This document shows positions 25,272-33,597 of a stretch of DNA of 64,000 bases, one piece after another. Both the position numbers and the translations under genes were made by a program. The stretch's first letter is position 1. Each line of letters starts with the position of its first letter. The notes beneath the pieces are model-generated. The model was not told where the DNA came from. It did no database searches and worked only from the letters and a program-made list of their open reading frames with translations. The stretch is from Nitratireductor aquimarinus (GTDB lineage Bacteria > Pseudomonadota > Alphaproteobacteria > Rhizobiales > Rhizobiaceae), in contig NZ_CP177239.1 of assembly GCF_046773475.1 (NCBI RefSeq), forward strand, positions 3,286,001 to 3,350,000, read 5' to 3'.

Positions 25272-25888
25272 TTGGCAAACTGAAGGGCATCATCGACGAG
25301 ATCGCCGAAGATCACTGCATCGTCGATGTGGGCGGGGTTGGCTATGTGGCCTACTGCCCGGCGCGCACGCTGGCCGCACTTGAGGGCGAGGGGACGGCGG
25401 TGACGCTGTTTATCGAGACTTATGTGCGCGAGGACATGATCCGTCTCTACGGCTTCCGCTCCGCGCTGGAGCGCGAGTGGTTCCGCCTTTTGCAGAACAA
25501 TGTGCAGGGCGTGGGCGCAAAGGTGGCGCTTTCGGTGCTTTCCACGCTTTCGGCTTCGGAACTCGCCAACGCCATTGCGCTGAAGGATGCCGCCACGGTG
25601 GCGCGCGCGCCGGGCGTGGGCAAGAAGGTGGCCGAGCGCATTGTCTCGGAGCTCAAGAGCAAGGCCCCCGCCTATGCCGGCGAGGCCAGCGACACGATCG
25701 GTCTCAAACAGGAACTGGGCGAGGGCGCAGCGCCTTCGGCGGTGGCCGATGCGGTTTCTGCGCTTGCCAATCTCGGTTATTCGCGCGATGTCGCAGCCAA
25801 TGCGGTTGCGGCGGCGCTGAAGGAAGCCGGCGAGAGCGCCGAGGCCGGAACGCTGATCAGGCTTGGCCTGAAGGAACTGGCGCGCTAG
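25268..25888 (+). CDS. ruvA: Holliday junction DNA helicase subunit RuvA
   Basis: The 206-residue protein starts MIGKLKGIIDEIAEDHCIVD. It has the OB-fold N domain, the helix-hairpin-helix repeats LLQNNVQGVGAKVALSVLS and VARAPGVGKKVAERIVSELK, and a C-terminal three-helix domain (ALANLGYSRDVAANAVAAAL) that binds RuvB. RuvA holds the four-way junction and loads RuvB. It overlaps ruvC by 4 bases. Confidence 0.97.
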   Translation: MIGKLKGIIDEIAEDHCIVDVGGVGYVAYCPARTLAALEGEGTAVTLFIETYVREDMIRLYGFRSALEREWFRLLQNNVQGVGAKVALSVLSTLSASELANAIALKDAATVARAPGVGKKVAERIVSELKSKAPAYAGEASDTIGLKQELGEGAAPSAVADAVSALANLGYSRDVAANAVAAALKEAGESAEAGTLIRLGLKELAR

Positions 25889-25935
25889 GCAACAGGCATG
25901 GGCGCCAAGCTGGGTAGTGAAGTGGATTTCTGCGG

Positions 25936-26982
25936 ATGACGGATGCCGAACGGCTCATTTCGGCCGACAAGCGCGGTGAGGATCTGGACGCGACCATGCG
26001 GCCGCAATCGCTGGACGATTTCGTCGGCCAGAAGGCGGCGCGCGCCAATCTGAAGGTCTTCATCGAGGCGGCGCGCGGACGCGGCGAGGCGCTGGACCAC
26101 GTGCTGTTCGTTGGCCCGCCTGGCCTCGGCAAGACCACGCTGGCGCAGATCATGGCGCGGGAGCTGGGCGTGAATTTCCGCTCCACCTCCGGTCCGGTGA
26201 TCGCAAAGGCCGGCGATCTGGCGGCCCTTCTCACCAATCTTGAAGAGCGCGACGTGCTTTTCATCGACGAAATTCACCGGCTGAGCCCGGCGGTGGAGGA
26301 AATCCTTTATCCGGCGATGGAAGATTTTCAGCTCGACCTGATCATCGGCGAGGGGCCGGCGGCGCGTTCGGTGAAGATTGACCTGGCGAAGTTCACGCTG
26401 GTGGCCGCGACGACGCGGCTTGGCCTTCTGACCACGCCGCTGCGCGACCGTTTCGGCATTCCGGTGCGGCTCGATTTCTATACGACCGAAGAACTGCAAT
26501 CCATCGTCACGCGCGGCTCGCGCATTCTGGGCATGCCGCTGGCCACCGATGGCGCTGAGGAAATCGCCCGTCGCGCGCGCGGCACGCCGCGCATTGCCGG
26601 ACGCCTGCTGCGCCGGGTCCGCGATTTCGCCACCGTGGCGGGGGCGAGCGAGGTGACGCGCAAGGTTGCCGATGAGGCGCTGTCGCGGCTTGAAGTGGAT
26701 GCGCTTGGCCTCGACCTGCTCGACCGGCGTTACCTCAGCATGATCGTGGAAAATTTCGGCGGCGGCCCGGTGGGCATCGAGACCATTGCGGCGGCGCTCT
26801 CGGAGCCGCGCGACGCGATTGAAGACATTATCGAGCCCTATCTGATCCAGCAGGGCTTCATCCAGCGTACGCCGCGCGGGCGCGTTCTGGCCGCGAAGGC
26901 ATGGCGTCACATGGGGCTTCAGCCGCCCAAGGCGCTGGCCGAGGCGCAGATCAGCCTGTTCCAGCAGGGAGACAAGGAATGA
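25936..26982 (+). CDS. ruvB: Holliday junction branch migration ATPase RuvB
   Basis: The 348-residue AAA+ motor has Walker A GPPGLGKT at 60-67, Walker B with DEIH at 111-114, and the arginine-finger region LLTTPLRDRFGIPVRL. The C-terminal winged helix holds IQRTPRGRVLAAKAWRH. It drives branch migration with RuvA. It overlaps the ybgC start (ATGA at 26979-26982), so the ruv operon continues into the ybgC gene. Confidence 0.97.
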   Translation: MTDAERLISADKRGEDLDATMRPQSLDDFVGQKAARANLKVFIEAARGRGEALDHVLFVGPPGLGKTTLAQIMARELGVNFRSTSGPVIAKAGDLAALLTNLEERDVLFIDEIHRLSPAVEEILYPAMEDFQLDLIIGEGPAARSVKIDLAKFTLVAATTRLGLLTTPLRDRFGIPVRLDFYTTEELQSIVTRGSRILGMPLATDGAEEIARRARGTPRIAGRLLRRVRDFATVAGASEVTRKVADEALSRLEVDALGLDLLDRRYLSMIVENFGGGPVGIETIAAALSEPRDAIEDIIEPYLIQQGFIQRTPRGRVLAAKAWRHMGLQPPKALAEAQISLFQQGDKE

Positions 26983-27449
26983 GCGGCGGCGGCGCAGGCG
27001 AAGACCTGACGGTCGGGCTTTCGGGCGAACTGACCGAATTCGGTCACCGTCTCGTGGCGCGGGTCTATTTTGCCGATACCGATTTTACCGGTGTGGTCTA
27101 TCACGCCCGCTATCTGGAGTTTCTGGAGCGCGGCCGGTCGGATTTCCTGCGTCTTGCGGGTGTCCACCATACCGAGCTTGCCGACGGCAAGCATGGCGAG
27201 GTGCTGGCCTGGGTCGTGCGGCGCATGGAAATCGACTTTCGCCAGCCGGCCCGCGTGGACGACATCGTGACGGTGGAAACGCGCACCGAGGCGATTTCGG
27301 GCGCGCGCATCTATATGGCGCAGCGTCTCCTGCGTGGTGACGATGTGCTGGTGGAGGCGAAGGTGGAGGCGGCGATCATTGGCGCGTCCGGCAAGCCGCG
27401 CCGGTTCCCGAAAGAATGGATCGAGGCCTTCAAGCCGAAAGGCGGCTAA
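26979..27449 (+). CDS. ybgC: Tol-Pal-associated acyl-CoA thioesterase YbgC
   Basis: The 156-residue hot-dog fold enzyme has the catalytic motif VYFADTDFTGVVYHARYLEF, with the active-site Asp, and ERGRSDFLR. It hydrolyses short- or long-chain acyl-CoA or acyl-ACP and is linked to phospholipid metabolism near the Tol-Pal complex. The start at 26979 overlaps the ruvB stop, and the product begins MSGGGAGEDLTVGLSG. The gene joins the ruv and tol-pal groups, as in many alphaproteobacteria. Confidence 0.93.
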   Translation: MSGGGAGEDLTVGLSGELTEFGHRLVARVYFADTDFTGVVYHARYLEFLERGRSDFLRLAGVHHTELADGKHGEVLAWVVRRMEIDFRQPARVDDIVTVETRTEAISGARIYMAQRLLRGDDVLVEAKVEAAIIGASGKPRRFPKEWIEAFKPKGG

Positions 27450-27756
27450 TTCGCGGGTTTCGCTGCGATGAGGGGCGTGCCGAAGGCGCATTGTCTTGCC
27501 CCGTAAGCGATTCTCTTTGCCGCAGCCTGGTTGGCGCTCCGTTTCCTAACGCTTAATTAACCATAACGGTTCATGAAGAAAATCATGAAATCCGTAGCGA
27601 ATCCGTGCGCCTTCCTTTCACCAAATTTTACCGGATAAAGGGGCCTTGAAGCATCTTGCGGGGACGCCTCGGATCGGACGAAGGCAACGGCACGCAAGCA
27701 GGGGCGAGACCGAAGCCGAGATGTACGCCGCCCTGATCTTAAGAGGATTTTGATCC
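27450..27756. other. Intergenic region ahead of tolQ
   Basis: No gene is evident. The central part (27545-27600, CTTAATTAACCATAACGG and following) is AT-rich compared with its surroundings and is the likely promoter region of tolQRAB. The last part carries TTAAGAGGA before the tolQ start. Confidence 0.5.
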
Positions 27757-28470
27757 ATGGAAAGTGTTACGCTCGCCGCACCAGGTGGGGAGTTGTCGAT
27801 CTGGGCTTTGTTCTGGCAGGCCGGTTGGGTCGTCAAGCTGGTCATGATCGGCCTTCTGGCGGCATCCGTGTGGACCTGGGCCATCATTATCGACAAATCG
27901 ATTGCCTATGCCCGCATGCGCTCTGCTCTCAATCGTTTCGAGAAGACGTTCTGGTCCGGCCAGTCTCTTGAAGAACTTTACCGCGCGCTCTCGGAGCGCA
28001 AGACGACCGGTATGGGGTCGATCTTCGTGGCTGCGATGCGCGAGTGGAAGAAGAGCTTCGAGAAGGGCGCGCGTTCGCCGATCGGCCTTCAGAACCGCAT
28101 CGACAAGGCCATGGATCTGGCGCTGACGCGCGAGATGGAGCGTCTGGAGAGCCGGCTGGGCTTCCTCGCCTCCATCGGTTCGGCTGCGCCGTTCATCGGC
28201 CTGTTCGGCACGGTGGTCGGCATCATGACCTCGTTCCAGGCCATTGCCGGTTCCAAGTCGACCAATCTGGCCGTTGTCGCGCCGGGCATCGCCGAGGCGC
28301 TTCTGGCCACGGCCATCGGCCTTCTGGCCGCCATTCCCGCTGTTATTGCCTACAACAAGCTGTCATCGGATGCGGGCAAGCTCGCCGGACGCATGGAAGG
28401 CTTCGCGGACGAGTTTTCGACCATCCTCTCGCGGCAGATCGACGAGAAGGTCGCCGCCAAGGCGGCTTAG
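27757..28470 (+). CDS. tolQ: Tol-Pal system proton channel TolQ
   Basis: The 237-residue inner-membrane protein has three helices: an N-terminal one around VVKLVMIGLLAASVWTWAII, and the channel pair LGFLASIGSAAPFIGLFGTV and AVVAPGIAEALLATAIGLLA. With TolR it forms the proton-driven motor that energises TolA during outer-membrane constriction and lipid homeostasis. It leads the tolQRAB-pal cluster and is followed 9 bases later by tolR. Confidence 0.96.
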   Translation: MESVTLAAPGGELSIWALFWQAGWVVKLVMIGLLAASVWTWAIIIDKSIAYARMRSALNRFEKTFWSGQSLEELYRALSERKTTGMGSIFVAAMREWKKSFEKGARSPIGLQNRIDKAMDLALTREMERLESRLGFLASIGSAAPFIGLFGTVVGIMTSFQAIAGSKSTNLAVVAPGIAEALLATAIGLLAAIPAVIAYNKLSSDAGKLAGRMEGFADEFSTILSRQIDEKVAAKAA

Positions 28471-28479
28471 GAGAACGCA

Positions 28480-28935
28480 ATGGGTATGTCAGTCGGCTCG
28501 GCGGGCGGAAGAAACGGACGGCGGCGCGGTCGCCGGGGTTCGCGCTCGGGCCTGATCTCCGAAATCAACGTGACGCCCTTCGTGGACGTGATGCTGGTGC
28601 TGCTCATCATCTTCATGGTGGCCGCCCCGCTGCTGACCGTCGGTGTGCCCATCGACCTGCCGGAAACGCAGGCCAAGGCGCTCAACTCCGAAACGCAGCC
28701 GATCACGGTTTCCGTCAACAGCGACGGCCAGATCTATCTGCAGGAGACCGAAGTGCCCATCGAAGAGGTGGTCGCGAAGCTGCAGGCGATTGCGCGTTCG
28801 GGCTATGACGAACGTATTTATGTGCGCGGTGACCGCGCGGCTGATTACGGCACGGTGATGCGCGTGATGGCGCGTATCTCGGCTGCCGGCTATCGCAATC
28901 TTGGCCTGGTCACGCTGCAGGAAGAAGGCAACTGA
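28480..28935 (+). CDS. tolR: Tol-Pal system protein TolR
   Basis: The 151-residue protein has a glycine- and arginine-rich N terminus and a single helix with the proton-carrying Asp in NVTPFVDVMLVLLIIFMVAA. The periplasmic domain follows (LPETQAKALNSETQPITVSV and later). It couples proton flow in TolQ to TolA. AGGAG precedes the start. tolA begins 4 bases after its stop. Confidence 0.96.
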   Translation: MGMSVGSAGGRNGRRRGRRGSRSGLISEINVTPFVDVMLVLLIIFMVAAPLLTVGVPIDLPETQAKALNSETQPITVSVNSDGQIYLQETEVPIEEVVAKLQAIARSGYDERIYVRGDRAADYGTVMRVMARISAAGYRNLGLVTLQEEGN

Positions 28936-28939
28936 CCGA

Positions 28940-30001
28940 ATGAAGGCGGGTATCGTCATATCGGCGGGCATGCACGCGGCGCTTCTGGGCTTTGGCCTGG
29001 TTTCGCTGTCGGCGCCGCGCGCCTATGAGGTGGCGGATGTCGAATCCCTGCCCGTCGACATCATTCCCATCGAATCGATGACGCAGGTGCAGGAGGGCGA
29101 CAAGAAAGCCGAGCTTTCCGAAAAGCCTGCGCCCACGCCAACCAAGCGTCCTGACCCGGTCGAGAACGCGCAGAACACGGGCGACAATGATGTCGACCTG
29201 AAAACGCCGCCGACGCCGGAGCCGAGCAAGCGCGAAGTGCAGAAGACGGCGGAGCCGCCGCCTGCGCCGAAGCCGACGCCCAAACCCGAACCGAAGCCGG
29301 AGCCCGAGCCCAGACAGGCCGAGGCGGAGCCGACCCCGGTGCCGGCGACGGAGGTGCGCCCCGAGCCGCAGCCCAAGCAGGATGTGCAGCCGGACCCCGC
29401 GCCTGAAGAGACGGTCGTGGCCGAAGCGCCCGAGGCAGAGAGCGTTTCCCTGCCCAACAGCGCGCCGGTGCCACAGTCGCGGCCTCAGCCGCCAAAGGCG
29501 AGCACGGCCAAGGCGCCCGACCGCAAGGATGCCGAAAAGCCGGCGCAGAAGACCGCGGCCAAGCAGAAGTCGGAGAAATCCGACGAACTGTTCGACGAGG
29601 TGGCGGCGCTTCTGAACAAGGACAAGGCCTCTGGCGGCGGCGCGAAGCGCTCGCAGGAGCAGGCGTCGCTTGGTGGCAGCCGCAACACGCCCGGCGAGAA
29701 GCTTTCGCAGAGCGAGATGGATGCGCTGCGCGGTCAGATCCAGCGGTGCTGGAACGTGCCGGCTGGCGCGCTCGAGGCCGACAATCTGAAGGTCTCCATC
29801 CAGATGAACCTGGATGCGAGTGGCAATATCGAGGGAAGTCCGCGCATCATTTCCGGCGGCAGCGGGTCCATGGTCGAGCGGGCAGCGGCAGAATCCGCAC
29901 GCCGCGCCGTCCTCCAGTGCGCGCCCTACAATCTGCCGGCGGCGAAGTACGACACCTGGTCTGAAGTCATCGTCCACTTCGATCCAAGCGACATGTTTTA
30001 A
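28940..30001 (+). CDS. tolA: Tol-Pal system protein TolA
   Basis: The protein (353 residues from ATG 28940) has one N-terminal membrane helix containing the S-x3-H motif (SAGMH) known to interact with TolQR. A long Pro/Glu/Lys-rich periplasmic domain with many PKPEPKPEPEP-type repeats follows, then a short C-terminal domain (MDALRGQIQRCWNVPAGALE and following) that contacts Pal or TolB. An in-frame ATG at 28901 lies inside tolR and is not used. The proline-rich middle replaces the long helical domain of E. coli TolA, as in other alphaproteobacteria. Confidence 0.92.
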   Translation: MKAGIVISAGMHAALLGFGLVSLSAPRAYEVADVESLPVDIIPIESMTQVQEGDKKAELSEKPAPTPTKRPDPVENAQNTGDNDVDLKTPPTPEPSKREVQKTAEPPPAPKPTPKPEPKPEPEPRQAEAEPTPVPATEVRPEPQPKQDVQPDPAPEETVVAEAPEAESVSLPNSAPVPQSRPQPPKASTAKAPDRKDAEKPAQKTAAKQKSEKSDELFDEVAALLNKDKASGGGAKRSQEQASLGGSRNTPGEKLSQSEMDALRGQIQRCWNVPAGALEADNLKVSIQMNLDASGNIEGSPRIISGGSGSMVERAAAESARRAVLQCAPYNLPAAKYDTWSEVIVHFDPSDMF

Positions 30002-30065
30002 CCCGGGCACCATCCATATGGCGATGGGGGCTTGAGCCTAACCAAATGGGGAGAGGCAGGAGCAA

Positions 30066-31379
30066 ATGCAGATAATCTTGAGAGCGACCTTCCTGATCGC
30101 GACGCTTGTCGCCGGGCTTGGCGTTGCAGTGCTGCCGGCAAGGGCAGTGGTCGAGATCGACATCAACAAGGGCGTGGTCGAGCCGCTGCCGATCGCCATC
30201 ACGGAGTTCATCTCCGCCGATGGCACCGGCGCGGAAATTGCCAGCGTCGTTGAGGCCGATCTGAGGCGGTCCGGCCTGTTCGCACCGATCGAGAAGGGGG
30301 CCTTCATCGAGAAGATCTCCAACCCGGATGCGGCCCCGCGTTTTCAGGACTGGACCGTGATCAACGCGCAGGCGCTGGTGACGGGCAAGGTTTCCGAGAC
30401 GGCGGACGGACGGCTGAAGGCCGAATTCCGCCTGTGGGACACCTATGCGGGCCAGCAGCTCATCGGCGAGCAGTTCTTCACCAGCAAGGACAAGTGGCGG
30501 CGCGTGGCGCACATCATCGCCGACGCCATCTATCAGCGCCTGACGGGTGAGAGCGGCTATTTCGACACGCGCATCGTGTATGTGGACGAGTCCGGCCCGC
30601 GCAACAACCGCGTGAAGCGGCTTGCGATCATGGATCAGGACGGCGCCAACCAGCGTTTCCTGACCGATGGCCGCGCCATCGTTCTGACGCCGCGCTTCTC
30701 GCCGACGCGTCAGGAAATCACCTACATGTCCTATGAGGGCGGTCAGCCGCAGGTCTATCTCCTGCAGCTGGAGACCGGACAGCGTGAGCTGGTCGGCAAT
30801 TTCCCCGGCATGACGTTTGCGCCGCGCTTTTCGCCCAATGGCCAGCAGATCGTGATGAGCCTTCTGCGCGATGACGGCAACTCGAACATCTTCGCGATGG
30901 ACCTGCGCAGCCGCAACACAACGCGCCTGACGACGGCCAATGCGATCGACACCTCGCCGTCCTATTCGCCGGATGGTTCGCAGATCGTGTTCACCTCCGA
31001 CCGTGGCGGTCGCGCGCAGATCTATGTGATGAGCGCGAGCGGTGGCGATCCCAAGCGTATTTCGTTCGGTGACGGCAGCTATTCGACGCCGGTCTGGTCG
31101 CCGCGCGGCGATCTGATCGCCTTCACCAAGCAGACGCGCGGCGAGTTCCAGATTGGCGTGATGCGCACCGATGGTTCGGGCGAGCGCATCCTGTCCTCCG
31201 GCTTCCTGCAGGAAGGTCCGACCTGGTCGCCCAATGGCCGCGTTGTGATGTTCTTCCGTCAGCCGGCGGGCTCTGCCGGACCGCAGCTCTATTCCATCGA
31301 TCTGACGGGCCGCAACGAGCAGAAGATCCCGACCGCGAATTACGGTTCGGATCCGGCATGGTCGCCGCTACTCGAGTAG
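30066..31379 (+). CDS. tolB: Tol-Pal system periplasmic protein TolB
   Basis: The 437-residue protein has a signal peptide (MQIILRATFLIATLVAGLGV, cleavage near PARA|VVE), an N-terminal domain and a C-terminal beta-propeller. The propeller blades are marked by FSPTRQEITYMSYEGGQPQV, YSPDGSQIVFTSDRGGRAQI and WSPRGDLIAFTKQTRGEF. TolB binds Pal and TolA in the periplasm. It lies 64 bases after tolA. Confidence 0.97.
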   Translation: MQIILRATFLIATLVAGLGVAVLPARAVVEIDINKGVVEPLPIAITEFISADGTGAEIASVVEADLRRSGLFAPIEKGAFIEKISNPDAAPRFQDWTVINAQALVTGKVSETADGRLKAEFRLWDTYAGQQLIGEQFFTSKDKWRRVAHIIADAIYQRLTGESGYFDTRIVYVDESGPRNNRVKRLAIMDQDGANQRFLTDGRAIVLTPRFSPTRQEITYMSYEGGQPQVYLLQLETGQRELVGNFPGMTFAPRFSPNGQQIVMSLLRDDGNSNIFAMDLRSRNTTRLTTANAIDTSPSYSPDGSQIVFTSDRGGRAQIYVMSASGGDPKRISFGDGSYSTPVWSPRGDLIAFTKQTRGEFQIGVMRTDGSGERILSSGFLQEGPTWSPNGRVVMFFRQPAGSAGPQLYSIDLTGRNEQKIPTANYGSDPAWSPLLE

Positions 31380-31561
31380 CGGCGGGCCGGTTCCTGCCGG
31401 ATTCGCCGCGTTTCCGCCGTATTTTAAGCTAGTTTGCGCGAAATAACGGTTCTGGTTGGTACCGGTAAGTCTTCGTTAACCGCGTTTCTTGAGGGGTCCT
31501 TAACGGCAACGTGGTTACTGATCATTGAACAAAATTTCTCTAATTTGAAGGAGAGGTGGCA

Positions 31562-32065
31562 ATGCTGTCGATTGCAGCGATCGCCAAACACCCGGTTAGC
31601 ATCGCCCTGGTAGCGGCTCTTGCTTTGGCCGGTTGCGCCAACAAGCAGGTTCCCAACAGTGCAGCCGATATCGGGCTGGGCGGTGCGGGCGGTCCTCCCG
31701 GATCGCAGCAGGAATTCACCGTCAGCGTGGGCGACCGGATTTTCTTCGACCTCGACTCGTCGTCGATCCGCGCCGATGCGCAGCAGGTTCTTTCCCGCCA
31801 GGCGCAGTGGCTGAACAAGTACCAGAATTACACGATCACCGTGGAAGGCCATGCCGACGAACGCGGCACCCGCGAGTACAACCTCGCGCTCGGCGCACGC
31901 CGTGCGGCTTCGGCCCGTGACTTCCTGGTGGCCCGTGGCGTTGCGGCAAACCGCATCCGCACGATTTCCTACGGCAAGGAGCGTCCGGTCGCGACCTGTG
32001 ACGACATCTCCTGCTGGTCGCAGAACCGCCGCGCGGTCACCGTTCTGAACGGCGGCAGCAGCTAA
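31562..32065 (+). CDS. pal: Peptidoglycan-associated lipoprotein Pal
   Basis: The protein (167 residues) has a lipobox LAGC with Cys 25 (ALALAGCANKQ), so it is anchored in the outer membrane. An OmpA-like C-terminal domain carries VEGHADERGTREYNLALGAR and RTISYGKERP for peptidoglycan binding. ATG 31562, with AAGGAGAGG upstream, is preferred over a GTG at 31556. It is preceded by about 180 bases with their own AT-rich promoter-like stretch. A strong terminator follows, and no cpoB/ybgF gene is present. Confidence 0.96.
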   Translation: MLSIAAIAKHPVSIALVAALALAGCANKQVPNSAADIGLGGAGGPPGSQQEFTVSVGDRIFFDLDSSSIRADAQQVLSRQAQWLNKYQNYTITVEGHADERGTREYNLALGARRAASARDFLVARGVAANRIRTISYGKERPVATCDDISCWSQNRRAVTVLNGGSS

Positions 32066-32087
32066 GCATTTTGCATACAAGAAAAGA

Positions 32088-32125
32088 AAAGCCGCGCTGG
32101 ACAATGTCCGCGCGGCTTTTTTTGT
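32088..32125 (+). terminator. Rho-independent terminator after pal
   Basis: AAAGCCGCGC (32088-32097) pairs with GCGCGGCTTT (32110-32119), with a 12-base loop that can itself pair. A run of T residues follows. It ends the tol-pal transcript and faces the convergent rpe gene. Confidence 0.92.
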
Positions 32126-32150
32126 TGGCTGAATTTGAAAGACGTAGGCG

Positions 32151-32822
32151 TCAGCCCTGCGCGGCCTTGCGGATGGCCTCGATGTTCTTCGCATAGGCTT
32201 CTTCGCCGTCGCCCTTGAAGACGGCGGAGCCGGCGACGAGCACATTGGCGCCGGCGGCAACCAACTCACCGGCCGTGTCGGGCGACACGCCGCCATCGAT
32301 CTCGATGTCGATCGGACGGTCGCCGATCATTGCCTTCACGCGGCGCACCTTCTCGACCACGGACGGAATGAAAGCCTGGCCGCCAAAGCCCGGATTGACC
32401 GTCATCAGAAGCACGAGGTCGACCTGGTCGAGCACGTATTCGATGACGTTTTCGGGCGTCGACGGATTGAGCGAGACGCCGGCCTTCTTGCCGAGATTGC
32501 GAATGGTCTGCAGCGAGCGGTGCAGGTGCGGACCGGCTTCCGCGTGAACCGTGATGATGTCGCAGCCCGCATCCGCAAAGGCGGCGAGGAAGGGATCTGC
32601 CGGTGTGATCATCAGGTGGCAGTCGAACACCTTGTCGGTGCGGTCGCGGATTGCCTTGATGATGGGCGGGCCAAAAGTGATGTTGGGCACGAAATGGCCG
32701 TCCATCACGTCGAGGTGGATCCAGTCAGCGCCTGCTTTGGCGACGGTTTCGACCTCGTCGCCGAGGCGCGAGAAGTCGGAAGCGAGGATGGAGGGGGCGA
32801 TGAGCGTGTTGCGCGCGGTCAT
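32151..32822 (-). CDS. rpe: Ribulose-phosphate 3-epimerase
   Basis: The 223-residue TIM-barrel enzyme has the family motifs IAPSILASDFSRLGDEV, WIHLDVMDGHFVPNITFG and VNPGFGGQAFIPSVVEKVR, with the metal and catalytic residues in HLDVMDG and DIEIDGGV. It interconverts ribulose-5-phosphate and xylulose-5-phosphate in the pentose phosphate pathway. It is convergent with pal and lies downstream of hutC on the same strand, 76 bases away. Confidence 0.96.
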   Translation of the reverse strand: MTARNTLIAPSILASDFSRLGDEVETVAKAGADWIHLDVMDGHFVPNITFGPPIIKAIRDRTDKVFDCHLMITPADPFLAAFADAGCDIITVHAEAGPHLHRSLQTIRNLGKKAGVSLNPSTPENVIEYVLDQVDLVLLMTVNPGFGGQAFIPSVVEKVRRVKAMIGDRPIDIEIDGGVSPDTAGELVAAGANVLVAGSAVFKGDGEEAYAKNIEAIRKAAQG

Positions 32823-32898
32823 GACGGTTTTCCGTAACGATGAGACTGGCTTGCCCTAACGTCTTCTCCGCGCCTTGTCGAGGCGCGGGCGGGACGCC

Positions 32899-33597
32899 TC
32901 ACAGATGTGTCACCATGCGGTGCGATGCGGGATGCACCAGATGAGCCAGCGTGATCGGCTCGCCCGCCATCCATGTGATGCGTTCGCCGATGAAGACCGG
33001 ATCACCTTCCCGGATCTGCAGCAGGGATGCCTCGTCGGGGCTGGCGGCCGCCGCCATGAAGGTGAACTCCGCATTGGAGAAGGGGGCGTGGCCGACGAGC
33101 CATTCATTCGGCCCCATGGTCGCGAAATCAGCATCGCGGGCACCGGGAACCGTGTTCAGATTGATCCAGCGATCTTCGTACTGGTAGGGGACGCGGTCGG
33201 CCAGGTGCAGGCATCGCACATGCATCATGTTGGATCTGGACAGGAGGCTGAGCCGGGCGCAGATGACCTCCGGTGCATCGGTAATGTCAGCGCTCAGTAA
33301 GCGGTACTGATATTCCGAACCACGCGCTTCGATCTCCTGCCGGATGCGGGGGATGACGAAGCGCGCCTCGCGTACCGGATGAAGGGCGACGCGGGTGCCA
33401 GCGCGGCGCTTGCGTTCGAGAATGCCGGCGCGGGCAAGCTCCTGAAGCGCGCGGTTGACCGTCGCGCGCGCCGCCCCGAACTCCTCCGCCAGGGCTTCTT
33501 CGCCGGGGATCAGGGCTCCCGGCAGCCAGACCCGTTCTGCGATGCGTCGGGAGAGCTCGTCGCGGATGGTGCGGAATGAGGCGCGTTCGCTGGTCAC
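32899..33597 (-). CDS. hutC: Histidine utilisation repressor HutC (GntR family)
   Basis: The 232-residue protein has an N-terminal GntR winged helix (LPGALIPGEEALAEEFGAAR, then ATVNRALQELARAGILERKR) and a C-terminal UTRA effector domain, in which urocanate is the known inducer of HutC proteins. It starts with GTG at 33597, overlapping the hutF stop (GTGA), so hutF and hutC form one operon. Likely operators lie in the hutF-hutI divergent region at 35004-35013. Confidence 0.92.
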   Translation of the reverse strand: MTSERASFRTIRDELSRRIAERVWLPGALIPGEEALAEEFGAARATVNRALQELARAGILERKRRAGTRVALHPVREARFVIPRIRQEIEARGSEYQYRLLSADITDAPEVICARLSLLSRSNMMHVRCLHLADRVPYQYEDRWINLNTVPGARDADFATMGPNEWLVGHAPFSNAEFTFMAAAASPDEASLLQIREGDPVFIGERITWMAGEPITLAHLVHPASHRMVTHL

